Below are positions 1-7,198 of a stretch of 11,400 nt of DNA, piece after piece. The first letter of the stretch is position 1, and every line of letters begins with the position of its first letter. The position numbers and the translations under genes are program-made. Under the pieces are notes generated by a model. The model ran no database searches. It worked only from the letters and a program-made list of their open reading frames with translations, and was not told where the DNA came from. This DNA comes from Planctomycetaceae bacterium (GTDB taxonomy: Bacteria > Planctomycetota > Planctomycetia > Pirellulales > Pirellulaceae): the NCBI GenBank assembly GCA_002685655.1, contig NYXM01000002.1, positions 1-11,400 on the forward strand, given 5' to 3'.

Positions 1-24
1 CGTATTGCGGAGTTGGCTGGGCAT
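1..24 (-). CDS. 5' end of an unidentified gene, cut by the window edge
   Basis: An ATG at 24-22 opens a reading frame that runs off the left edge after eight codons (MPSQLRNT). It is called a gene because of what precedes it. A GGTGAG ribosome binding site lies at 30-35 on the minus strand, five bases before the ATG, and a TTGACA/TATCGT promoter with a 17-bp spacer lies at 48-76. Together they give a leader of under 20 nt. Eight residues are too few to suggest a function. It follows ftsK on the same strand but has its own promoter, so it need not share a transcript. Confidence 0.55.
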
Positions 25-47
25 GAGTTCTCACCTTTATTCTGGGT

Positions 48-76
48 ACGATAGGCTGGAGGGCGAGAAATGTCAA
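48..76 (-). promoter_or_regulatory. sigma70-type promoter for the gene starting at 24
   Basis: On the minus strand a perfect -35 hexamer TTGACA (71-76) is followed by exactly 17 bases and then TATCGT (48-53), which matches four of six positions of TATAAT. Transcription would start near 41, leaving just enough room for the GGTGAG site at 30-35 and the ATG at 24. It is the best-formed promoter in the window. It is called from sequence only. Confidence 0.65.
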
Positions 77-107
77 CCGCGACCCCGTCTGCGTCGAAGG
101 AGTCGGG

Positions 108-164
108 AGTCTTTTTCGCATGAAAGCGCAAGAGCTTGGGTACCCATCTCGACCGAAAAAGACT
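108..164. repeat. perfect 11-bp inverted repeat enclosing a smaller palindrome
   Basis: AGTCTTTTTCG at 108-118 is the exact reverse complement of CGAAAAAGACT at 154-164. The 35-base interior contains the palindrome TGGGTACCCA (137-146), flanked by GAG (132-134) and CTC (148-150). As RNA this could fold into a nested stem. It lies 46 bp past the ftsK stop and about 30 bp upstream of the -35 box of the next promoter, so it could be a 3' end structure of ftsK or an operator. No T-run follows the right arm in either direction, so it is not a standard intrinsic terminator. Confidence 0.5.
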
Positions 165-209
165 ATCGCCCCCTTTCGTCGACCGTCGACTGCATCCAAG
201 ACGCCCTGG

Positions 210-2984
210 TTATGCACTTTCGGCTTCGTACTCCTCATACTCATCTTCTTCCACATCATCTTCCTCCATGTCCACTTCCTCTTCCTCCATGTCCTCTTCC
301 TCCATGTCCTCTTCCTCCATGTCCTCTTCTTCGGCGTCCTCTTCCCATTCGTCTTCGTCCCATTCCGCGGAAGACCCGGCGGCAACTTCCTCGTCCTCCT
401 CTTCTTCCTCCCAGCCTGGATCAGGTTTGATCTTGTTGGACCTGCGTGGCGGCGGGGCAGGAGGCTCGGGTTCCGCGGCACTACATTGCATCTGTTCCCA
501 GTCAGCGAGGGAAATCAAGATCTCTCGCGCCTGGGAACCTGCATAAGGTCCCACGATGCCGTCCTCTGCCATGTAATCGATCAGCCGTGCAGCGCGACCG
601 TAGCCGATTCCCAGTGTTCGTTGCAACAACGACACGCTGCCGCGGCCTTCGCGGACGATAACATCGACGGCCGCCTCGTAAAGTTCGTCTCGTTTCTTGA
701 GCGGCCCCGGAGCCTCGCCCTCCGGCGCTTCGACTTTCAGGTTTACCAGTTCGTTGACGAAATTCTGTTCACCTTGGCTGACGCTGTCCACCACGCGATC
801 GATCTCTTCATCGGTCAAGTAGGTACCCTGTCCACGCAGCAGCGTACTAGTCCCCGGCCAGAGGAAGAGCATGTCGCCGTTGCCCAGCAGCTTGTCCGCT
901 CCCATTTCGTCCAGCACGACGCGGCTGTCGGTTCGACTGGCGACTTGGAAAGAAATCCTTGCCGGCAGGTTCGATTTGATCAGCCCCGTGATCACGTCCA
1001 CAGTCGGTTTCTGTGTGGCCAGAATCAAGTGAATGCCGACGGCTCGACTCTTCTGGGCCAAACGAATAATGTGCTGCTCGACATCTTTGCCCGAGGTCAT
1101 CATCAGGTCCGCAATCTCGTCGGCGACGATGACAATGAACGGCAGCTCGTTGGGGATCGACTCCATCTCCTGTTCGCTCTCTGGCTGAAGTCGCTTCCGC
1201 AGCACATCGTCGCCCAACTGGTTATAGCTGGTGATGTGTCGGACACCGGCGCGTGCCAGTAGCGCGTAACGCTCTTCCATCTTCTCCACGGCCCAAGCCA
1301 GAATGGCCTCGGCTTTCCGCATGTCGGTAACGACGGGATGCATCAAATGCGGTAGCCTGGCGTAACCGCTCAGTTCGACCATTTTCGGGTCGATCATCAG
1401 CAGCCGCACTTCGTCGGGTTTCTTGGTCATCAAGATCGACGAAATGATGGCATTCAAGCAGACACTCTTGCCGGTTCCCGTTCGACCGGCGATCAGCAGG
1501 TGAGGCAGTGAGGCCAGATCGACCGAAAGCGACTTGCCTGACACGTCCTTGCCCAAGAATAGCGGGATTTTCATCTTCCGCATCTTGCCGTTGGTCTCTT
1601 CCATCACTTCGCGCAAACGGACGACTTGCCGTACTTCGTTGGGGACTTCAATGCCAACGGTGTTCTTGCCTGGAATGGGTGCCACGATCCGGACACTGGG
1701 GACACGCAGGGCGATCGCCAGATCATCGGCCAAGCCAGTGATCTTCGAGAGTCGCAGGCCCGCCTCCAACTGCACTTCGTATTGCGCAATCACTGGCCCC
1801 GTATCGATTTCGACAACTTTCACTTGAAAACCGAAGTCAGCAAACGTCCTTTCCAAGATCTTTGCCTTGCGCCGGACCTCCTTGATCTGCTCGTCGTAAC
1901 AAAAATCGTCACCTTCGATCAACAGGTCGATGTCAGGCAGTTCGTACTCTTCGGCCCCGGCCTGCGTGGCGGCATCGAGCTTGCTCATCACCGCTTCGCG
2001 TTCATCACTATCAAAGCTCTTCTTGACGGCAAAATGTGGTCGCTTGGCGATTCCGCTCGGCTTGGCTTTTTTGGGCCGTGTCTTCACGACCGTTTCGACC
2101 TCTGCCTCATCTTCTTCTTCTTCCTCCTCCTCGAATTCATCGGCGTCGGCTACTTCGTCTTCATCTTCCAGCTCTTCCTCTTCCGTGTCTTCATCATCAT
2201 CTACATCGTCAGCCGGTTTACGCCCGACACGGACGGCCACCTGGTCGTCTTCGTCGTCGAATTCTGTGTCCTCTTCCTCCTCGGCAGTAGCCCGCGGTCC
2301 AATGTCGTCGCGAACTTTTGACTTCTTGCGTTGGTCCCTTTCGCCCGTGGTGAACGTCATTCGAGGGCGGCGCCGGACAACTGCCGCACCACCACGCTTT
2401 AGCGCCGCGCCGCCGAATCCTAACGCCGTGAACGCGAAATGGAACAGTACGTAGTCCGTGCACACTAACAGTCCACCCAGCACCAAGCTGCCAGCCAGAA
2501 TCAATGTGCCCGCCATCGCGAAATGGGACTCGAGCATACCGCGTCCGAGCATACCGAGGTATCCGCCGGCACCTATTACGGGCCCAGGTGACCAACCAGA
2601 AACCAGAACCGACATCAGCGTGGTCAGGCCAAACAGCGACGCCAGCCAGCCAGCCAAACGCAAGACTGGCGTCCGGACTTCCTGGCGGCACAGGAGCAAG
2701 ACATCCAGAACAATCAGTGATCCGGCCAGATAGTAAGCGCCCACGCCGAATACGTTCAACATGATATCCGCCGCAAGTGCTCCCAATCGACCGCAGGCGT
2801 TGTTGACGGTATCGGCCTGGGGATAGACCAAGACATCCTGCTGGTAGAAGCGATCCAACGGGCGAATCAACTGACCAATGGGATCCGCCGGACTATATGT
2901 CGCCAGCGAGACGCAAATGAATACGCAGAGGCAGAACAACGCCAACGCGATTAGATCATGTTTCAGCTTTCGATTTTCGAACAT
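210..2984 (-). CDS. ftsK: FtsK/SpoIIIE-family DNA translocase
   Basis: This is a membrane-anchored, ATP-driven double-stranded DNA pump that moves chromosome ends away from the closing division site and, in the family, activates Xer recombination at dif. Numbered from the ATG (924 aa), it has four membrane segments (about 10-30, 69-97, 105-129, 154-185) and a very acidic linker at 234-295. The alpha/beta motor follows, with Walker A GRTGTGKS at 500-507 and Walker B ending in D622-E623. A winged-helix gamma domain sits at about 764-827. A 97-residue tail, mostly Glu and Asp with repeated MEEED units, comes after gamma, where family members usually end. An in-frame TTG at 3068 would add 28 Pro/Arg-rich residues; it has a GGAAGG 12 bases upstream. 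I prefer the ATG because MFENRK leads directly into the first membrane helix, but it has no clear ribosome binding site, so the start is uncertain. The family assignment is firm. Confidence 0.95.
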   Translation of the reverse strand: MFENRKLKHDLIALALFCLCVFICVSLATYSPADPIGQLIRPLDRFYQQDVLVYPQADTVNNACGRLGALAADIMLNVFGVGAYYLAGSLIVLDVLLLCRQEVRTPVLRLAGWLASLFGLTTLMSVLVSGWSPGPVIGAGGYLGMLGRGMLESHFAMAGTLILAGSLVLGGLLVCTDYVLFHFAFTALGFGGAALKRGGAAVVRRRPRMTFTTGERDQRKKSKVRDDIGPRATAEEEEDTEFDDEDDQVAVRVGRKPADDVDDDEDTEEEELEDEDEVADADEFEEEEEEEDEAEVETVVKTRPKKAKPSGIAKRPHFAVKKSFDSDEREAVMSKLDAATQAGAEEYELPDIDLLIEGDDFCYDEQIKEVRRKAKILERTFADFGFQVKVVEIDTGPVIAQYEVQLEAGLRLSKITGLADDLAIALRVPSVRIVAPIPGKNTVGIEVPNEVRQVVRLREVMEETNGKMRKMKIPLFLGKDVSGKSLSVDLASLPHLLIAGRTGTGKSVCLNAIISSILMTKKPDEVRLLMIDPKMVELSGYARLPHLMHPVVTDMRKAEAILAWAVEKMEERYALLARAGVRHITSYNQLGDDVLRKRLQPESEQEMESIPNELPFIVIVADEIADLMMTSGKDVEQHIIRLAQKSRAVGIHLILATQKPTVDVITGLIKSNLPARISFQVASRTDSRVVLDEMGADKLLGNGDMLFLWPGTSTLLRGQGTYLTDEEIDRVVDSVSQGEQNFVNELVNLKVEAPEGEAPGPLKKRDELYEAAVDVIVREGRGSVSLLQRTLGIGYGRAARLIDYMAEDGIVGPYAGSQAREILISLADWEQMQCSAAEPEPPAPPPRRSNKIKPDPGWEEEEEDEEVAAGSSAEWDEDEWEEDAEEEDMEEEDMEEEDMEEEEVDMEEDDVEEDEYEEYEAESA
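260..325 (-). repeat. 15-bp tandem repeat inside the ftsK 3' end
   Basis: Three identical head-to-tail copies of CTTCCTCCATGTCCT (plus strand) occupy 281-325. A fourth copy with one mismatch in the last base sits at 260-274. The period is a multiple of three, so copy-number change keeps frame; read on the minus strand it encodes repeats of MEEED. Such identical short units can expand or contract by slippage, so tail length may differ between strains. Confidence 0.85.
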
Positions 2985-3442
2985 TGGCACGGACTGAGGG
3001 AAGCGCCGACGATGAAAACCGGGTGTCGGCGAACCTGGGGGCGAGTCCGTGCCCAGAAACTGATCCAATTTTTGCTGAGAACCTTCCGTCAGAATAGGAT
3101 CGGCGATCTGTTTGGCGATTCACCAGTGCGAGCGCCGTCGATGGTCCCGATTGCCTGGTGGCTACGACTGTCAATTGCCTTATCTTCGGTGTTCTAAAGA
3201 TAATCGGCGGAACGGGAACGTGGTCAGCCTGCCCGGGGGGCGTGACGCAAAGGCCACGCCTCTACCATGTTCGTGGAAGTCTACGCAGTGCGACATTTGC
3301 CGAGAACGAGGCAAGTTACGATCGCTTGATGATCGGCGATACATTCGTCCGGTTATGACGAAAGTGCGAGTTACACCGCGTCGAACGCTCGAACGTTGAT
3401 CGTTGAACGAGAAATGAATAAGGTTGCCGGCCTTCGCGCAGC
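2985..3442. other. 458-bp non-coding gap upstream of ftsK
   Basis: No convincing gene is seen here; the short open frames lack ribosome binding sites and recognisable protein character. On the minus strand a TTGACA occurs at 3169-3174, but the matching -10 position reads ATCGGG, so an ftsK promoter there is only a weak possibility. A 6-bp stem GGCGTG/CACGCC (3239-3244 with 3255-3260) has a 10-base loop and no T-run. Just past the peptidase stop, GAACG occurs three times (3383, 3391, 3405) with a small AACG/CGTT inverted repeat at 3392-3404. This may be a 3' end signal of the peptidase gene, but no clear terminator is visible. Confidence 0.4.
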
Positions 3443-6400
3443 CTACCGCGAATCTGCACGTGGTGTCTTCACTGGTGCGGCTGGTTTTCCAGGCAGCTTG
3501 CGTGGTTCTTCCTTGATCCGTTTCAGGGCTTCGCGAATGCCGCGGTCCAGTTGTGTATCGCGTCCGCGAATCAGCAGTCGAGGATCATTCTCGACGACGA
3601 TGTCGGGTTCGACTCCGATGCCTTCAAGAATCCACTCGCCGCGTTTCGAGGCAAATCCAAATTCGGGAACATAAATCGTTCCGCCGTCAATCAGTGTGCC
3701 GCGATTCGTAATGCCTGTCACGCCGCCCCACGAGCGTTTTCCGATCAGCGGCCCGAGGCCCGCTTGCCGGAACATGGCGGGGAAAATATCCCCGTCGGAC
3801 GCCGATGTCTCGTCGAGCAGGCAAACCAGGTGACCGTGCATCAGTGTCGACGGATAGGTGCGCGTGTAGTCGTTGTTGCGAGAATAGCGGCTTGCCAGCA
3901 ATGTTCGCCGCAAACGATCGATGATCATGGCAGACACGTTGCCGCCTCCGTTGCTGCGCACGTCGATGACCATGCCTTCCTTATGCGTTTGGGAATAAAA
4001 CCACTTGTTGAATTCGCGAATTCCCTCGGCACCCATATTTGGCAAGTGCATGTAGCCAAGTCGCCCACCGCTTGCCTTAGCCACTTTGCGGCGGTTGCGC
4101 AAGACCCAGTCCAGGTAAACCAAGTCGTGTTCACTGGTAATGGGCTCAAAGGTCACGTTGCGGGCACCTTCGTCAGACGGCTCCTTGTTGACGGAGAACG
4201 TGACGGGCCGGCCTGACTTGTTGCGCAGCAGTCGATATGGATTCTCTGACCCGTCGAGCGGCTGGCCGTCAATCGCCAGCACGTATTCGCCTTCGTCCAC
4301 GTTTACGCCAATTGCGGTGAGCGGCGCGCGGTAAGTTGGCTCCTCATTGTGACCGGCGAAGATCTTGGCGATGCGGTAGTGACCACTATTTCGATCGAGT
4401 TCAAAGTGAGCGCCCGGTAAGGCGACGGAAGCTCGATCCGGGATTTCGAAATCACCGCCCGAATTGTAGGCGTGCCCCACATTCAACTCGGCGATCATCT
4501 CGTTGATGACGTAGCTCATGTCAGAACGGTGCGCGGCGTGCTTTAGCAGGGGGCGGTATCGCTGGCGCAGTGCTTCCCAGTCGTAACCATGCATGTTATC
4601 GACATAGAAGAAATCTCGGAAGCGGCGCCAGATTTCGTCGAAGATCTGCTGCCGTTCTTGCTGTGGGTCGACATCAGCTACTAGCCCGTCGGTAGGTACG
4701 CTCTTGGCCGACGACTTGCCCGTTGGCGTCGCATCGACAAGCGAAAACGCATCGCGTTGACGCAGTAAGACCTTCTTCCCGTCTTCCGAAAGTGCGTATC
4801 CGCCGGCATTTTCGGCCAACGTGGTCGCCTTCCGCGTCTTCAGCGAAAAGATCTTCAATTCTGGTTTGACATCGGACTCGCGACCGTAGTACGACGCGCC
4901 TCCGCGAACATAGATCAAATGCCCTTTGATCGCAGTCAGCCCGAAGTAGTTGTCGTCTGGAATTGGAACTCGCGCGACGCGGGCTGCCAAATTGCCAAAG
5001 TCAATCTTCAGTGGTGCCTTGTCGTCTTTCTTTGGTTTGCCCTTGGGGGCGTCCTCTTCCTTGCCGTCCTTCGCCGCCGCGCTCTCTACGTCGTCGTCCG
5101 TTTCAACCGCTTCGTCACTCTCGCGCGGAAACGGGTCGGCGACATCTTTGCGCAGCGCCAAGGCGAAGATTCCGGTTTCCCGGTCCTGTACGAAGTTCCA
5201 TTCCATCGAACCCAGCTGCGGCGCAAACTGCCGATCGCTGAAATAGTACAGATAGTCGCCATCGGGGTCCCACGTCGGTTCAAATTCGTGGAACCTATCG
5301 CTGGTGATTTTACGGGACTTACTATCCAGCTTGCTCCAAATGTGGATGGCGCGGAAACCGTTGGGGCTCTCCATGCTGAACGCCAGATAGCCGCCGCGAG
5401 GCGACCAGGTGAAGTCACGCAAACGACCGCCGCGATCATCGGCGACTTGCACAATCTTCTTATCTCTCACGGTGACTACAAAGAGTTTTCCATTCTTGTC
5501 GCTGAAAGCGATACGTGATCCGTCAGGTGACCACGTAGGCGAGTAACGCATGGCCGTTCCATCCGAGGTCAGTGCCTGCGGCGCATGATCGCCCTTGGCG
5601 TCGATCAGATAGACTTCTTCCTCGCCTGTCATATCTGATAAGAATGCAATCTGTTTGCCATTGGGCGACCAACTGGGCGACTTGTCATGAGCGCCGGAGG
5701 AATGCGTCAGGTTGCGCGTGGGTCCTTTTTCGCTGGGCAGCGAGAAGATGTCGCCCCGAGCTGCAACAACAACACGTTTACCCTGTGGGCTGAGCCCAAA
5801 GCCGCTGACCCGATCAGCCACAGAGATGTGTTTGGGACGCATCGCCAACGCGTCCGTCGGCACGGTGATTTTGATCGCGCGAATCTTGTTCGTCCGCGTG
5901 TCATGTAGGTGCAACCTGCCCTGCAGTTCGTACACGATCCGAGTGCCTCCGCCACGGCTGGGCCAACGGACGTCGAACTTCTTGCTCTTGGTGACCTGAA
6001 CCGTTTTCTTGGTTTTCAGATCGTAATAGAACAGATTGAGTGTATCGGTCCGGTCCGACGAAAAGTAGATGCGGTCGCCCATCCACATCGGATCCCGGTC
6101 GCTCCGCAGATGATCAGTGACCTGCCGCTGCTGATGGGTCTTCAGGTCGAATATGAACAGGTCTTGAGCCCAACCGCCTTGGTAGCGTTTCCAGGTGCGA
6201 AAGTCGCGGAACAACGGCGAGTATGCGATCTGCTTGCCGTCCGGTGAAAGGTCACCCGCACCAGCTTTGGGCATCGGCAGCGGTTCGGGCAAACCGCCCT
6301 TGGTGCTGACTGTGTAAAGGCGATTGTGACCAATGGACCAGCCGTAACGGAGCGAACGAAACAGAATACTCTGGCCATCCGGCGACCAGCCGTAAACCTG

Positions 6401-6778
6401 GTTGTCGTAACCCCAGCGGTCCGGCAACGGCCCGCGGGCGGGATAGTATGTCAACTGGCGAGGCACGCCGCCGCCTGCGGGAACGACGTAGACCTGTTCG
6501 TCGCCATCGTACTGACCCGTGAAAGCGATCCACTTTCCATCGGGTGAGAATTTGGCAAACAGTTCGAGACCTGCGTGTGCCGTCAGGCGTCTGGCGCTGC
6601 CACCGACATCCGATGCCGTCCATAAGTCGCCGGCGTAAGTAAAGACGACCCGCCTACCGTGGACATCGGGGAAGCGGAGCAGTCTGGTTTCCGCCGAGGC
6701 CACGTCGGTATTGAGAAAGACAATCGTGGCGAAAAAGAAACAAAAACCGTGCAGCAACGCCTTGGATGCAGGGACCAT
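3443..6778 (-). CDS. exported tricorn-like S41-family peptidase
   Basis: This is a large serine peptidase (1111 aa) related to archaeal tricorn, which trims oligopeptides. An N-terminal signal peptide with a hydrophobic core and an ASA cleavage site after residue 29 predicts export, probably to the periplasm. Repeated SPDGK, WSPDG and WSPNGK motifs mark WD40/TolB-like beta-propeller blades at about 30-305 and 317-700. A helical region, a PDZ-like segment (about 780-890) and the S41 core follow. Candidate catalytic residues, matched to tricorn from memory, are His769 in NVGHAY, nucleophile Ser994 in TSASDGD and Glu1052 in LEGIGVEPD; Gly944-946 in RSNGGGN should help form the oxyanion hole. Tricorn has a serine just before the histidine; here it is Gly768. 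A charged low-complexity insert lies at 547-592, and the C-terminus is a Lys/Pro-rich tail. The ATG is chosen because GAGGAG precedes it by seven bases. The gene stands alone, with large gaps on both sides. Confidence 0.9.
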   Translation of the reverse strand: MVPASKALLHGFCFFFATIVFLNTDVASAETRLLRFPDVHGRRVVFTYAGDLWTASDVGGSARRLTAHAGLELFAKFSPDGKWIAFTGQYDGDEQVYVVPAGGGVPRQLTYYPARGPLPDRWGYDNQVYGWSPDGQSILFRSLRYGWSIGHNRLYTVSTKGGLPEPLPMPKAGAGDLSPDGKQIAYSPLFRDFRTWKRYQGGWAQDLFIFDLKTHQQRQVTDHLRSDRDPMWMGDRIYFSSDRTDTLNLFYYDLKTKKTVQVTKSKKFDVRWPSRGGGTRIVYELQGRLHLHDTRTNKIRAIKITVPTDALAMRPKHISVADRVSGFGLSPQGKRVVVAARGDIFSLPSEKGPTRNLTHSSGAHDKSPSWSPNGKQIAFLSDMTGEEEVYLIDAKGDHAPQALTSDGTAMRYSPTWSPDGSRIAFSDKNGKLFVVTVRDKKIVQVADDRGGRLRDFTWSPRGGYLAFSMESPNGFRAIHIWSKLDSKSRKITSDRFHEFEPTWDPDGDYLYYFSDRQFAPQLGSMEWNFVQDRETGIFALALRKDVADPFPRESDEAVETDDDVESAAAKDGKEEDAPKGKPKKDDKAPLKIDFGNLAARVARVPIPDDNYFGLTAIKGHLIYVRGGASYYGRESDVKPELKIFSLKTRKATTLAENAGGYALSEDGKKVLLRQRDAFSLVDATPTGKSSAKSVPTDGLVADVDPQQERQQIFDEIWRRFRDFFYVDNMHGYDWEALRQRYRPLLKHAAHRSDMSYVINEMIAELNVGHAYNSGGDFEIPDRASVALPGAHFELDRNSGHYRIAKIFAGHNEEPTYRAPLTAIGVNVDEGEYVLAIDGQPLDGSENPYRLLRNKSGRPVTFSVNKEPSDEGARNVTFEPITSEHDLVYLDWVLRNRRKVAKASGGRLGYMHLPNMGAEGIREFNKWFYSQTHKEGMVIDVRSNGGGNVSAMIIDRLRRTLLASRYSRNNDYTRTYPSTLMHGHLVCLLDETSASDGDIFPAMFRQAGLGPLIGKRSWGGVTGITNRGTLIDGGTIYVPEFGFASKRGEWILEGIGVEPDIVVENDPRLLIRGRDTQLDRGIREALKRIKEEPRKLPGKPAAPVKTPRADSR

Positions 6779-6785
6779 CAACCGA

Positions 6786-6791
6786 CTCCTC
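6786..6791 (-). promoter_or_regulatory. ribosome binding site that fixes the peptidase start
   Basis: GAGGAG on the minus strand ends seven bases before the ATG at 6778. An in-frame TTG five codons upstream (6793-6791) overlaps this site, so the longer reading of the gene is unlikely. The ATG also gives a conventional signal peptide. Confidence 0.75.
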
Positions 6792-6831
6792 AAGATGCGT
6801 AACTCAAATGATGCAATTCACTCAAGCCCGC

Positions 6832-6837
6832 ATTATA
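6832..6837 (-). promoter_or_regulatory. -10 box upstream of the tricorn-like peptidase
   Basis: A perfect TATAAT hexamer lies on the minus strand 53 bp before the peptidase ATG, implying a leader of about 45 nt. The hexamer at the 17-bp -35 position reads GAGACG and does not resemble TTGACA. It falls within a decayed copy of the local repeat unit (6848-6861). The promoter may therefore depend on an activator or another sigma factor, or may be weak. Confidence 0.45.
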
Positions 6838-6847
6838 GCCAAGGGAC

Positions 6848-6861
6848 GGTGGCACGTCTCC
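6848..6861 (-). repeat. probable decayed copy of the GGAGAC-CCACAAC repeat
   Basis: The minus strand reads GGAGACGTGCCACC. Compared with the units at 7056-7105 (GGAGACCGTGCCACAAC on the same strand), it matches over 13 bases with one base missing. It ends about 10 bp upstream of the TATAAT box of the peptidase gene. A chance match is possible at this length. Confidence 0.35.
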
Positions 6862-6975
6862 GCTGTCGCGAAAATCGTCACACCTCAGAAGTCTGGTTGC
6901 CTCGACGGACCGTCATCCGGTCATCTGTCGAGCGTGAACGCCGATCAATGGACACCGCGTTACTCAGTCATAAAT

Positions 6976-6994
6976 CCACGGCCTGCGGCCGTGC
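6976..6994. repeat. GC-rich palindrome, 7-bp arms
   Basis: CACGGCC (6977-6983) and GGCCGTG (6987-6993) are perfect inverted copies separated by TGC. As single-stranded DNA or RNA this would form a tight stable hairpin. It sits in the non-coding region between the exported coiled-coil protein and the peptidase, about 40 bp before the tandem repeat cluster. No T-run follows on either strand. Confidence 0.55.
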
Positions 6995-7036
6995 GACCCC
7001 GAAAGGCTCCGCCGATCCGACGAGAGAAATCCACCG

Positions 7037-7130
7037 GTGTTGTGCCACGGTGGCACTGTTGTGGCACGGTCTCCCACCCCCTGTTGTGGCACGGTCTCCT
7101 GATCCCTGTTGTGGCGCATCAGGACTCACC
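7037..7130 (-). repeat. repeat cluster A: tandem 25-bp units, minus orientation
   Basis: Three contiguous 25-bp units start at 7056, 7081 and 7106. The first two share their first 19 bases (plus strand: CTGTTGTGGCACGGTCTCC); the third keeps only the first ten. A partial unit at 7037-7051 forms with the following bases a perfect 7-bp palindrome, GTGCCAC/GTGGCAC, at 7042-7056. Read on the minus strand the unit is GGAGACCGTGCCACAACAG, which resembles the plus-strand units at 7158-7198. The units are directly adjacent, with no spacers. Confidence 0.75.
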
Positions 7131-7157
7131 GATTGACCTTTCCTCCGAACGTGGTCC

Positions 7158-7198
7158 GGTCGGGAGACTGGCCCACAACGTGACCGGCCCACAACGTG
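7158..7198 (+). repeat. repeat cluster B: same unit in plus orientation
   Basis: The plus strand reads GGTCGGGAGACTGGCCCACA from 7158, continuing ACG. A second partial unit, GGCCCACAACGTG at 7186-7198, repeats 7170-7182 exactly with a 16-bp period. The first unit matches the minus-strand unit of cluster A in its GGAGAC and CCACAAC blocks with the same spacing, so the two clusters face each other across about 27 bp. Confidence 0.65.

Noticed and set aside
136..546. Serine-rich plus-strand open frame that looks like a low-complexity surface protein
   Set aside because: Runs of Glu codons (GAA/GAG) read in an antisense frame give TCC/TCT serine codons; it is a shadow of the FtsK acidic tail. 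The similar Ser-rich frame at 1930-2454 is the shadow of the acidic linker.
120..1262. A 380-codon open frame on the plus strand opposite the ftsK 3' half
   Set aside because: It lies wholly antisense to well-supported ftsK motor and gamma-domain sequence, has no recognisable motif, and its early part is the complement of the acidic repeat.
3237..3260. GGCGTG/CACGCC stem as a regulatory RNA or terminator before ftsK
   Set aside because: Six pairs with a ten-base loop and no T-run is within what chance gives in GC-rich sequence.
7056..7130. Three regularly spaced repeats, considered as a CRISPR array
   Set aside because: The 25-bp units are directly adjacent with no spacers, the third is degraded, and no cas genes are present.
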